From Rugosibacter aromaticivorans (GTDB lineage Bacteria > Pseudomonadota > Gammaproteobacteria > Burkholderiales > Rhodocyclaceae), in NCBI RefSeq assembly GCF_000934545.1, contig NZ_CP010554.1, positions 2,480,001-2,544,000 on the forward strand: a DNA stretch of 64,000 nucleotides, given 5' to 3'. The position numbers were made by a program, and so were the translations under genes. The notes beneath the pieces were generated by a model. It made no database searches. It saw nothing but the letters and a program-made list of their open reading frames with translations, and was not told the DNA's origin. Numbering within the stretch: position 1 is the first letter of the stretch; each line of letters starts with the position of its first letter. This document shows, piece by piece, positions 9,259 through 17,047 of this stretch.

Positions 9259-9314
9259 AAAAAAAAACAGCATCCGTTCCAGCCCAATATCAATGAGCAT
9301 GAAACAGACACCGT
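9259..9314 (-). terminator. Conditional terminator in the nrtA leader
   Basis: On the minus strand CGGTGTCTGTTTCA (from 9314) pairs over 14 positions, five of them G-T wobbles, with TGGAACGGATGCTG (9281-9268), with an inner GCTC/GGGC helix. Nine T residues follow (9267-9259). The 5' arm shares bases with the loop and 3' arm of the ANTAR hairpin P2, so the two structures exclude each other. It lies 36 bp upstream of the nrtA start. Confidence 0.7.
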
Positions 9315-9349
9315 TGTCTTTTGCGCCGAACCGCCGTTGATTCAGCGCA
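9306..9349 (-). promoter_or_regulatory. Two-hexaloop ANTAR target RNA (P1 and P2) in the nrtA leader
   Basis: P1 (9349-9322, minus strand) has an 11-bp stem, TGCGCTGAATC with GGTTCGGCGCA, closing the hexaloop AACGGC. P2 (9319-9306) has the stem AGAC with GTCT closing the hexaloop AACGGT. A linker of only 2 nt separates them. Both loops have A at position 1 and G at position 4, the known requirement of ANTAR-domain antiterminators. P2 overlaps the terminator at 9259-9314. The NasT-type protein encoded just upstream (9538-10113) is the natural ligand. The start of the RNA would be about 9350, directly before P1. Confidence 0.8.
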
Positions 9350-9360
9350 TAGGGATTACA

Positions 9361-9377
9361 TAGCAACCAGCGTGCCA
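9361..9377 (-). promoter_or_regulatory. Sigma-54 promoter for the nrtA operon
   Basis: The minus strand reads TGGCACGCTGGTTGCTA, a perfect match to TGGCACR-N4-TTGCW. The predicted start near 9350 places the ANTAR hairpin P1 at the very 5' end of the transcript. Confidence 0.88.
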
Positions 9378-9444
9378 GCAGCGTTCAATAAAAACCTAAC
9401 ACCCACTACGCCTGGAATTCAAAGGGAATCGAGGGAGTCACGCG

Positions 9445-9473
9445 AAAAGTCGGCACTGGCGAGACGGCGGAAT
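9445..9473 (+). repeat. Dispersed repeat copy upstream of nrtA
   Basis: The sequence AAAAGTCGGCACTGG is followed by CGAGACGGCGG. With the following NtrC box and GCACCGGAATGAGGCGCGC it forms the second copy of the block seen at 4581-4668. Confidence 0.75.
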
Positions 9474-9484
9474 AGCGCAAATGC

Positions 9485-9501
9485 TGCACCGCAATAGCGC
9501 A
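9485..9501 (+). promoter_or_regulatory. NtrC-type enhancer box upstream of nrtA
   Basis: TGCACCGCAATAGCGCA is identical to 4619-4635. A second related site, TGCACCGGAATGAGGCGC, lies at 9515-9532. They lie about 110-170 bp upstream of the sigma-54 promoter, between it and the nasT stop. Confidence 0.6.
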
Positions 9502-9537
9502 CAAATCCACTTTTTGCACCGGAATGAGGCGCGCTGA

Positions 9538-10113
9538 TCACAACAAAAACTTGGCCATCGCTACCAGATCGCCCGCCACTTTAACCAATGGCTGGGCGCG
9601 TTCCATCGCCAGTTTACGTAGCGCCGCATAGGCCTGACCTTCATCCAGCCCGCGCGTTTTCATCAGGATGCCCTTGGCTTTTTCCACGATCTTGCGCTCA
9701 GACAGCTTCTGCGTCGCTGTCGCCACTTCCCGCTTCAAACGCTGGTGTTCCTCAAAGCGTGCAATAGCCACATCGACAATCGGTTTCAGCCGCGCCAGAT
9801 CGAGGTTATCCACCACATAGGCTGAGACGCCAGCCTTGAACGCAGCACGCATGACGTCGCTATCGTTCTCATGCGTCAGCATGATCACCGGACGCGGCAT
9901 ATCGCGCGACATTACCGCCAGATTCTCCAGCGTATCGCGGGAAGGCGAATTGGTTTCGATCAAAATGACATCCGGTTTGATGGCCTCAATCTGTGCCGTC
10001 AGATCCAGCACGGACGGCAATACGGCCGCCACCTGATGCCCCGCCGTGACCAGTCCCGCACAGAGCTCTGCCGCCCGCACCCGGGATTCGTCGATGATGA
10101 GAATACGCAACAT
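9538..10113 (-). CDS. nasT: Nitrate-responsive ANTAR antiterminator (NasT type)
   Basis: 191 aa. An N-terminal receiver-like domain (MLRILIIDESRVRAAELCAG, with an atypical phosphoacceptor region around DVILIETNSPSRDT) is followed by a C-terminal ANTAR RNA-binding domain, LSERKIVEKAKGILMKTRGL then DEGQAYAALRKLAMER. NasT proteins bind paired hexaloop hairpins and prevent termination when released by the sensor NasS. The target is visible in the nrtA leader. The ATG at 10113 lacks a clear ribosome site; reading further upstream would run into CRISPR repeats and is rejected. NasS, usually adjacent, is absent: the CRISPR array starts 77 bp upstream. Confidence 0.92.
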   Translation of the reverse strand: MLRILIIDESRVRAAELCAGLVTAGHQVAAVLPSVLDLTAQIEAIKPDVILIETNSPSRDTLENLAVMSRDMPRPVIMLTHENDSDVMRAAFKAGVSAYVVDNLDLARLKPIVDVAIARFEEHQRLKREVATATQKLSERKIVEKAKGILMKTRGLDEGQAYAALRKLAMERAQPLVKVAGDLVAMAKFLL

Positions 10114-10298
10114 GCAGAAAATGCATGCAAGAGGTATGCCGAAAGACAACATACGTTCCGGTAGCGACATCGTGCAGATGTCTGGTCCGAGTTTCAATCC
10201 TCGCCCCCCGTTGCCGAGGGGCGCGACTAGATGTTTACTGGAATGGGCTGCTTGATAACGGGTTTCAATCCTCGCCCCCCGTTGCCGAGGGGCGCGAC

Positions 10299-12295
10299 CC
10301 AAACTATGTGGACAGTGTGACCCCCAGCGAGAATACAGTGGCGCATGCGCTGATGGAACGTGCTCAAGCGGTTCCACGGCTCCCAGAAGAAATGACACTC
10401 TTGGAATTGGTGCAGAGTAGAATCCCGGACGCGCAGCCGATTGACGTTATCGAGGCCGCAGAGGAGTATGCTTCAAAGGTTGAGGGAGGAGACGCGCCCT
10501 TTGACCAGTTGACGTTTGCCGAGCAGGCACAGTGGGTTCGAGCCTACATTAACTGGCAGGATGGTAGTATTACCTCGCAGATAATTACGCGTATTCGTGG
10601 AGACATTGCAGATGCCAACCGACAAGCTACCGTCAGAAAACAGACCCCCGAGCTACAAGGAGCGGCGTCTGGCCCGCGAGGCGACAATGACGCCCGCGGA
10701 GAGGGCCGAGCAGTTGAAAAAGGATCAACTGTGGAAGGAGTTTTCAGACCAGTTCCGGGCGCAGGTGCGGGAGCAGCACGGGGCCTCGAATCAAGCAGTG
10801 CCCCCACAACTGAAGCCGTCAGTGCTTCCCCACGAAGCAGCGATGCCCAAGAGTCAGCCAGCGCGCCCGAAGATCAAGGAGTAACCGCCAGGGCCATTGA
10901 GGCCCGGTGGAACGAAGCAGGGTCAGTTCCGTGGAGAGAGCTGACCGACGAACAGAAGAATTACATCCTCGGTTCCGGCACGTGGGCAGAAGTTGACGAA
11001 GCGGCTTCCGAGGTGCGGGAAGAGCTTGCGCGGGGGGGTGAGGACATGGTGTTCGCCCGCCAGAAGTCAACGGGGGCTCCGCTCAGTGTCGCTCGTGTCC
11101 AGACGATTGTCGACGGGATCATCCGGTTGTGGAAGCCGGAAAGTAAGGCACACGTAATTGTTCTTGGGCGCGCCGAAGAGCTTCCAGCGGAGGTCAAAGA
11201 CCACGCGGCTAAGGAAGGCGTGCCACTGAGTGAAATTCATGGGGTCCTCCATAAAGGGTACGCCTATATAGTAGCGGAAAACACCCGCACCGCAGCGGAC
11301 GTTAAAGAAGCGCTACTGCATGAATCACTGGGGCATGGAGGCCTTCGCGCCTTGCTGGGGGATAGCCGCCCCAAGGTGCTGCTTGAAATTTTCCATCAGG
11401 CGGGCGGTATCGAGGGGCTGCGCACGATGGCGAAGCGGTTCGGTGCGTTGGATCAGTTCGATCTGTACGTCCCTTCCAGCCTGACGACCGATGTCCAGAG
11501 AGTAGCTCTGACGGACGAGCTCATGGCGCAGGTCGCGGGTAAAGCCACGGGGGGTTGGAAAACGGCGATCCTTAAATGGTTGGGCGATCTGCGGCAGTGG
11601 GTGCGCGTGTTTGCAGAAAAAAACGACCTTCCCCTATTAGCGGGCTGGGTTGAGCAGTTCAACTCGGTGGACTTGATACGGATGCTAGCCGAAGCGCGCG
11701 ACGCCGCACTGTCTGGTGCTAGCTGGGATGGCAATGATGTTGCCTTCAGTGTCTCTCCCGATAGCGCGGCGAAAACCGCACCCAGTTCACTGCCGGAGTT
11801 CAAGACTTTTACGGAGTCAACGATTTCCGAAATGGTACAGCGGGCCAAGGCCACGGCGCTTGACCTGACGAGCAAGGCGCTCGACAAGGTCATGTTCCTG
11901 CACGATCTGGTTGAGCGGGCCACCAAGCAGGGGCTCACTTCCGCCGCGGCGTTCCAGCGCGCCATGAATGAAAAGGATCAGATCAAGAACCGCATGGAAA
12001 AAGCGGTCGATGAAATCATGGAGCGGGCCTCCAACGTCACGGACAAAGCCGCCGTGGAGAGCTTTCTGAAAGATTCCACCATGTCACGTAAGTGGGGCTA
12101 TGCACCGTTGTGGAAAAGCGATGTGGTTGTGGATGCGGGAATGAAGTCGCGCTATGAAGCCCTGTCTGCCAGCGGACGCGATGTGGTCGACGCTATCCTG
12201 CAACACGGAGAGAAAACTTATGCTGACGTTAAACGGCTTATGGTTCAGGCAGTCAACACCGAGCTGGATGCAATGGCCAAGCGCTTCCCGCACAA
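10299..12295 (+). other. Phage-like polyvalent-protein gene fragment lodged between two CRISPR repeats
   Basis: The 1,997 bp between repeats 2 and 3 is one uninterrupted plus-strand reading frame with neither start nor stop: an internal piece of a large gene. The encoded text has a helical N-terminal part (ENTVAHALMERAQAV), a Gly/Ala/Ser-rich linker, and then ALLHESLGHGGLRALLGD. The HExxGH-type motif is typical of the metallopeptidase-like domain of very large polyvalent proteins of phages and integrative elements. A helical region follows to KRFPHK. The frame happens to continue through the flanking repeats, but those codons are not part of the gene. Exact family membership is inference; the foreign origin is well supported. 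Confidence 0.8.
10612..10884 (+). CDS. Possible small overlapping gene inside the phage-like insert
   Basis: This frame differs from the main one and encodes 90 aa starting MPTDKLPSENRPPSYKERRL, charged and helix-prone (TPAERAEQLKKDQLWKEF), and ends in its own stop. It lies over the low-complexity linker of the main frame, and its composition looks more protein-like than the main frame there. No ribosome site is convincing. It could be a genuine overlapping phage gene or chance; I do not recognise the protein. Confidence 0.25.
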   Translation: MPTDKLPSENRPPSYKERRLAREATMTPAERAEQLKKDQLWKEFSDQFRAQVREQHGASNQAVPPQLKPSVLPHEAAMPKSQPARPKIKE

Positions 12296-14274
12296 GTTTC
12301 AATCCTCGCCCCCCGTTGCCGAGGGGCGCGACTTGAAAAGATCGCGCCGCTCGTTGCACAGGGGATGTTTCAATCCTCGCCCCCCGTTGCCGAGGGGCGC
12401 GACCCAAATCAGGAAGCACCGCGCCGGCCCCATCGTGTTTCAATCCTCGCCCCCCGTTGCCGAGGGGCGCGACCCCATCACGGCGTCGCCAATGACCCCT
12501 GACATCGTTTGTTTCAATCCTCGCCCCCCGTTGCCGAGGGGCGCGACACAGCAAGATGTGTAAATGCGGGTGCCAGCCATTGTTTCAATCCTCGCCCCCC
12601 GTTGCCGAGGGGCGCGACCTGGCTGTTTTCCGATCTGTGATGAAACTTGATCGGTTTCAATCCTCGCCCCCCGTTGCCGAGGGGCGCGACTAGCGAGATT
12701 ACCGCCTTCTTGCCACACTGCCCAGTTTCAATCCTCGCCCCCCGTTGCCGAGGGGCGCGACCCGGAAAACGGGGCAAGCGGCTGCTTTTTGGATGGTTTC
12801 AATCCTCGCCCCCCGTTGCCGAGGGGCGCGACTATGCGAATCGTTCGCGGCGTTTAAATCCACCACTGTTTCAATCCTCGCCCCCCGTTGCCGAGGGGCG
12901 CGACCCGAGTTGAAGAAGGTTTCCGGCTAGATCATGGAGTTTCAATCCTCGCCCCCCGTTGCCGAGGGGCGCGACGTTAAAAAAGCCTGTTCCTATTGGG
13001 TAAAAGCAATGTTTCAATCCTCGCCCCCCGTTGCCGAGGGGCGCGACTGGGGCCGAAGTTATTGAGTCGACGAAATGGGCAGGTTTCAATCCTCGCCCCC
13101 CGTTGCCGAGGGGCGCGACGAGAAAGAGAGGGCGATTCGTCTGCGTTTGCGAGATGTTTCAATCCTCGCCCCCCGTTGCCGAGGGGCGCGACAACGAAAA
13201 GCTGCGTTAACGAAGGTGGTGGCATGAGTTTCAATCCTCGCCCCCCGTTGCCGAGGGGCGCGACGTGGGCTCATCTTCTAATGTAAGCAAATATGCAGCT
13301 GTTTCAATCCTCGCCCCCCGTTGCCGAGGGGCGCGACTTTTGATGATGATTATGGAATATCGACTCTCAAAAGGTGTTTCAATCCTCGCCCCCCGTTGCC
13401 GAGGGGCGCGACAGGCTGGCCCTTGGCTGAGTTCGCGGAACTGGAATGTTTCAATCCTCGCCCCCCGTTGCCGAGGGGCGCGACCCCTAGCCACCTTTTC
13501 CTCGGCACACACGAAGAAGTTTCAATCCTCGCCCCCCGTTGCCGAGGGGCGCGACGACGGCTGGCGCAGAAGGGATGACGGCGTTTGAAAAGTTTCAATC
13601 CTCGCCCCCCGTTGCCGAGGGGCGCGACGAAGCGTTTGCGTATCCGCTAACAATCCAGCAATGTTTCAATCCTCGCCCCCCGTTGCCGAGGGGCGCGACC
13701 TTTCCGGTAGGTTTCCCACGCGCCTGGCGTCAAGTTTCAATCCTCGCCCCCCGTTGCCGAGGGGCGCGACGTCAACAAAAGCAGAAGTAAAAGCAAACCC
13801 TATGGGTTTCAATCCTCGCCCCCCGTTGCCGAGGGGCGCGACCGGCTATGACATGCGAATCATTCCCTCCGCGGGAAATGTTTCAATCCTCGCCCCCCGT
13901 TGCCGAGGGGCGCGACTTTCACCAGCTACATTTCTGCGAAGTACAAACTACCGTTTCAATCCTCGCCCCCCGTTGCCGAGGGGCGCGACCGTAATTCGGC
14001 CCGGTAACACCTTTTGAACTAGCGTTTCAATCCTCGCCCCCCGTTGCCGAGGGGCGCGACGCGGCCAAAGTTCGGCCACTTTCGCATTTCGCTCCGTTTC
14101 AATCCTCGCCCCCCGTTGCCGAGGGGCGCGACATCGGGGAGCGTTCCAAGTTTCCGTCTTACGATGGTTTCAATCCTCGCCCCCCGTTGCCGAGGGGCGC
14201 GACAAGAGTGCGCGAAGCTTTCGCCGCGCTTGGGCATGTTTCAATCCTCGCCCCCCGTTGCCGAGGGGCGCGAC

Positions 14275-14468
14275 GGTTCGCGCACAACAGGCGGAAATCA
14301 CGGATATTTCGGCACGCATTTCGCGAACCGGTGCTCGAACCATTTTCCGTGCTTCCATTGGATACCCAATCAACTGACGTTGTCCCAAGAATTCAACTAC
14401 TTGAATGTTGCGCGAACCTCCCCGCTTTTTCATGTGAGCTTAGGGTTCGCGCTACACGCCATCACCTT
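14275..14468 (-). promoter_or_regulatory. CRISPR leader
   Basis: These 194 bp separate the cas2 stop from the first (youngest) repeat and carry no gene. Four copies of an 8-bp motif are visible: GGTTCGCG at 14275-14282 and 14444-14451, and its reverse complement CGCGAACC at 14322-14329 and 14411-14418. One copy abuts the first repeat, where new spacers integrate. The leader presumably contains the array promoter. Confidence 0.75.
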
Positions 14469-14759
14469 CTACAACACGAGCGGCCCATCAAAATCGGTGG
14501 CTTTGAAAACCCCGTGCTCTCTCACTTCGCAGCCTCTCGACTCGGCCAAACGATAGAGACGCAGATTATCCTCCTCCGGCTTGATTTCGGCCAGCAGGCG
14601 CCGCTCCAATTCTTCCATTTTTGCCAGATCGATCTGAAATTCGAAGACCGATTTTTGCACTCGCTGCCCAACACCTTCGCACACGCGCGCGACGCGGCGT
14701 AGCCTGCGCCGCCCTTCGCGGGTTTCGGTATTCACGTCGTAGCAGACGATGACCAGCAT
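14469..14759 (-). CDS. cas2: CRISPR-associated Cas2
   Basis: 96 aa starting [20 protein letters not shown], with the conserved beta1 aspartate (D8). The middle [20 protein letters not shown] and the C-terminal part have the ferredoxin-like fold pattern of Cas2. It forms the integrase with Cas1, in which Cas2 is the structural bridge for the incoming DNA. The ATG at 14759 is chosen because the upstream extension would overlap cas1 and lacks homology. It starts 4 bp after the cas1 stop and is the last gene before the leader, the usual I-C order. Confidence 0.96.
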   Translation of the reverse strand: MLVIVCYDVNTETREGRRRLRRVARVCEGVGQRVQKSVFEFQIDLAKMEELERRLLAEIKPEEDNLRLYRLAESRGCEVREHGVFKATDFDGPLVL

Positions 14760-14763
14760 GACA

Positions 14764-15795
14764 TCAGCGTAGCAGGAAAGGCAAATAGCTTTCCATATCG
14801 CCGCGCAGGGTGCGGGCAAGAAAGCGCGCCTGCAACTGCGGCAGCAGACCGAGCGCGACCGGCTGCTCCAGCAGCGGATGGGACAGCGTTTCCTGTTTGC
14901 GTTCCTGCCACGCCACCACCACCGTCTTGCGCCCCTGCTCGGCGAGCGTCACGCCACCGCCTTCGTGCAGCGTGAAATCGCCGGCCTGCACCTGACCGCG
15001 ATTCACCAGCGTCAGGGCCAGTCGATCTGCCTGGTGGCGAAACTCTTCCATCAGGTCGAGCGCCAGCGCCGCCCTTCCCGGTCGCACGGCATGCAGGAAA
15101 CCCAACTGCGGATCGAGGCCGACCGATTCCAATGCAGAACGGCAGTCATTCATCAACATGGCATAGAGGAAAGAGAGCAGCGCGTTCATGCGGTCACGCG
15201 GTGGCCGGCGGGTACGGCCGTCCAGCGAAAAGTCCTCCCGCACATCGGTGCGCACGATGAAGTTGATGCACCCGAAATACTGCCGCGCCGCCTCGCCTTC
15301 AACGCCGCGCACGACATCCAGATCAGCCGCGCCGGGCAAAGCACGCAGGGCCGCCGCCAGGTCATCAGCACCGCGCGACAAGACACTGGCATCGGCCGCA
15401 TCCTTTGCCTCGCGCGCGCCGCGCAGCAACACCTGCCGGCTGTTGCGCAGCTTGCCGGCAATGCAGGCGCGCGCCACTTCCAGCGTGAAGGCCGCGTCAT
15501 TCGCCTTCTCATGCTGGGCACGGCGCAGCAGGATGTTGCCCGACACCGGACCTTCCAGCCGCGCCTTGAAACGGCCATTGCCGTCGAGCAGCACCAGACT
15601 CTGTCCGTTGTCCGCCAAGCGGTGCATCAGGGCTGGCGAGACCAGCACGTTGCCAAAGACGACGATGCCACCCAGATGATGCAGCGGTACGCGCAATTTC
15701 GTTTCGCGCTCCACTTCGATCCGCACCGTGTCGTTATCCAGGTGCAGATAGGACAGAGGCGTGGTGACGTAAAGGGTATTGAGGAGAGTTTGCAT
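14764..15795 (-). CDS. cas1: CRISPR integrase Cas1
   Basis: 343 aa starting [20 protein letters not shown]. The metal-binding residues are recognisable: Glu in [10 protein letters not shown], His in [11 protein letters not shown], and the acidic [13 protein letters not shown] segment. Cas1 integrates new spacers at the leader-repeat junction. The ATG at 15795 lies 1 bp after the cas4 stop, so cas4-cas1-cas2 are tightly coupled. The base composition is visibly richer in G+C than that of the effector genes upstream. Confidence 0.97.
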   Translation of the reverse strand: MQTLLNTLYVTTPLSYLHLDNDTVRIEVERETKLRVPLHHLGGIVVFGNVLVSPALMHRLADNGQSLVLLDGNGRFKARLEGPVSGNILLRRAQHEKANDAAFTLEVARACIAGKLRNSRQVLLRGAREAKDAADASVLSRGADDLAAALRALPGAADLDVVRGVEGEAARQYFGCINFIVRTDVREDFSLDGRTRRPPRDRMNALLSFLYAMLMNDCRSALESVGLDPQLGFLHAVRPGRAALALDLMEEFRHQADRLALTLVNRGQVQAGDFTLHEGGGVTLAEQGRKTVVVAWQERKQETLSHPLLEQPVALGLLPQLQARFLARTLRGDMESYLPFLLR

Positions 15796-15796
15796 C

Positions 15797-16447
15797 TCAG
15801 TTTCCCGGTTCAAATTCCGGTTCGAATAAATGCGCCACCAGCCTGCGCCGCTTGCCTTGCCCCGCAAGCGGCGCAGGCTGGCAAAGATCGATCAGCGAAC
15901 ATTCCTTGCAACGCTGGTCATTAACCGGCGGCGGCAAAGTCGGCGCTGACAGGGCGGTGCGCACTTCCACCACGCACGTCTCAACCGCCTGCCGCAGTTC
16001 CAGCGTGATCGCCACCTCGCGCCGACGGCGGGAAGTAGCGTGGTAAATGGCGCCGAGGGGCACGGCCTTGCCGGTCATCTCTTCGAGACACAGTGCTTGA
16101 GCGGCAAGCTGAATATCGTCGTTGACCCACTTCTTGCGAGCGCCGTGCTTGTACTCGACCGGATAAGGCGTGCCGTCGACCAAGAACTCCACTACATCAC
16201 ACTTGCCAACCAAGCCAAGACGTTCGCACCAGACCGGCAGAGCCGTCTCGATCTTTCGACCACTCACGGTTTCAGGGTGAATGACATCCACCCTGTCATG
16301 TTCCGCAACGCCGCGTGCCGTATGGATATTATTCGTGAACTCGCCCTCAAGATGAATCAGGCAGCAACGGCGCGGACAATAAGTCCAATGGTTGAGCGCC
16401 GATAGCGGGATGGCATCGTCGGCATTCCAGGTCATAGATGACAGCAT
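15797..16447 (-). CDS. cas4: CRISPR-associated exonuclease Cas4
   Basis: 216 aa. The PD-(D/E)XK nuclease core shows DVVEFLVDG and PVEYKHGARKKW. The iron-sulfur cysteines lie at YCPRRC (about residue 24) and C-terminal CKECSLIDLC. Cas4 trims prespacers and selects the PAM, with Cas1-Cas2. The start at 16447 has GAG a few bases upstream; an ATG 12 nt inside is an alternative. The AT-poor segment at about 15936 resembles the dispersed repeat weakly, but encodes the normal LPPPVND text of the family. Confidence 0.96.
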   Translation of the reverse strand: MLSSMTWNADDAIPLSALNHWTYCPRRCCLIHLEGEFTNNIHTARGVAEHDRVDVIHPETVSGRKIETALPVWCERLGLVGKCDVVEFLVDGTPYPVEYKHGARKKWVNDDIQLAAQALCLEEMTGKAVPLGAIYHATSRRRREVAITLELRQAVETCVVEVRTALSAPTLPPPVNDQRCKECSLIDLCQPAPLAGQGKRRRLVAHLFEPEFEPGN

Positions 16448-16454
16448 GCCAATC

Positions 16455-16907
16455 TCACACGCTCAAAACTTCTTCTTGCGCAATAAACAAACGGATACGG
16501 CTTGGCAGTTCCTCTTCCGCAAAATGACAGCACACGGCATCCCGTACTTGCACGCGCAAGCTGTGCAGGTCGTCTGCTTCGGTAAAAATATCTACCTCAA
16601 TCGCACTGGCGACGTAGCCATCATTCGGTGTCTGCTCGGCCACAAACTGGATTTCGCTCGTGTGCGCCAGCTTTGCTCCGGGAGTCAGTGCGAGGAGTCG
16701 ACGCGCCGACGCAAGATGTTTTGCATAGGCCAGCGCGGCGAGGATGTCCTCCCGTGTGATATTGGGATAGGACTCCAAGATGTCATCGAAGGACCAGTCG
16801 CTGTCTAAACATCCCAGGATCAACTCGACGGATATCCGCGTGCCCTTGATGGTTGGTTTGCCGAGCAGGATGTCGGGGTTGGAAATGATGCGGTCGCGCC
16901 AGTCCAT
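16455..16907 (-). CDS. DUF433 antitoxin-like domain fused to a HicB-like domain, inside the cas operon
   Basis: 150 aa from the ATG at 16907 (MDWRDRIISNPDILLGKPTI). Residues 1-75 are DUF433 (GKPTIKGTRISVELIL, YPNITREDILAALAYA), a VapB-like winged-helix antitoxin family. Residues about 85-150 (EIQFVAEQTPNDGYVASA, IFTEADDLHSLRVQVRDAV, CCHFAEEE, IRLFIAQEEVLSV) match the small HicB-like proteins often mis-named 2-oxoisovalerate dehydrogenase. These normally occur as two separate genes of about 75 and 70 aa. No toxin partner (DUF5615, PIN or HicA) is adjacent. It ends 7 bp before cas4 and follows a 140-bp gap after cas7. Role unknown; an antitoxin or autoregulator is plausible. Confidence 0.8.
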   Translation of the reverse strand: MDWRDRIISNPDILLGKPTIKGTRISVELILGCLDSDWSFDDILESYPNITREDILAALAYAKHLASARRLLALTPGAKLAHTSEIQFVAEQTPNDGYVASAIEVDIFTEADDLHSLRVQVRDAVCCHFAEEELPSRIRLFIAQEEVLSV

Positions 16908-17047
16908 TGTCACTGTCTCATTGACATGATGTTCAGTTTAATGTGTTCCAGTTGGGTCGTCAGTCTTGCCGCATGGTAGTTAGGATAATTTCCAGAATAG
17001 CTGCGGTGGCTATCTGGGCATCAATGGCGCGAATTCTGCATGACAAA

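Larger units (their letters stand above)
10191..14274 (-). CRISPR. Type I-C CRISPR array, 30 repeats, with one 1,997-bp 'spacer'
   Basis: Thirty 37-bp repeats, all identical by eye, start at 10191, 10262, 12296, 12367, 12437, 12511, 12582, 12654, 12725, 12796, 12868, 12939, 13011, 13083, 13156, 13228, 13301, 13376, 13448, 13519, 13592, 13663, 13734, 13806, 13880, 13953, 14024, 14096, 14167 and 14238. In transcribed (minus) sense each begins GTCGCGCCCC and ends GAGGATTGAAAC, with an inverted repeat able to form the Cas5c-processed hairpin. There are 28 ordinary spacers of 33-38 nt. The leader is at the 14275 side next to cas2, so the 10191 side is oldest. Repeats 2 and 3 are separated by 1,997 bp of phage-like DNA. 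Confidence 0.97.

Noticed and set aside
10125..12563. One 812-codon plus-strand gene running from nasT's upstream region through the insert into the array
   Set aside because: Its ends are repeat and spacer sequence. Only 10299-12295 is foreign coding DNA, and it has no start or stop of its own.
12084..14237. Many open frames on both strands with repeated peptides such as NPRPPLPRGAT and APRQRGARIET
   Set aside because: They are the CRISPR repeat translated in different frames; the repeat has no stop in several frames.
15933..15960. Dispersed-repeat-like text in cas4 (AAAGTCGGCGCTGACAGGGC)
   Set aside because: Only the first 13 bases match, and the encoded LPPPVND region is normal for Cas4; kept out of the repeat list.
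16908..17047. CreT/CreA-type RNA toxin-antitoxin in the gap before the antitoxin fusion
   Set aside because: No CRISPR-repeat-like segment or short toxin frame is visible in these 140 bp.
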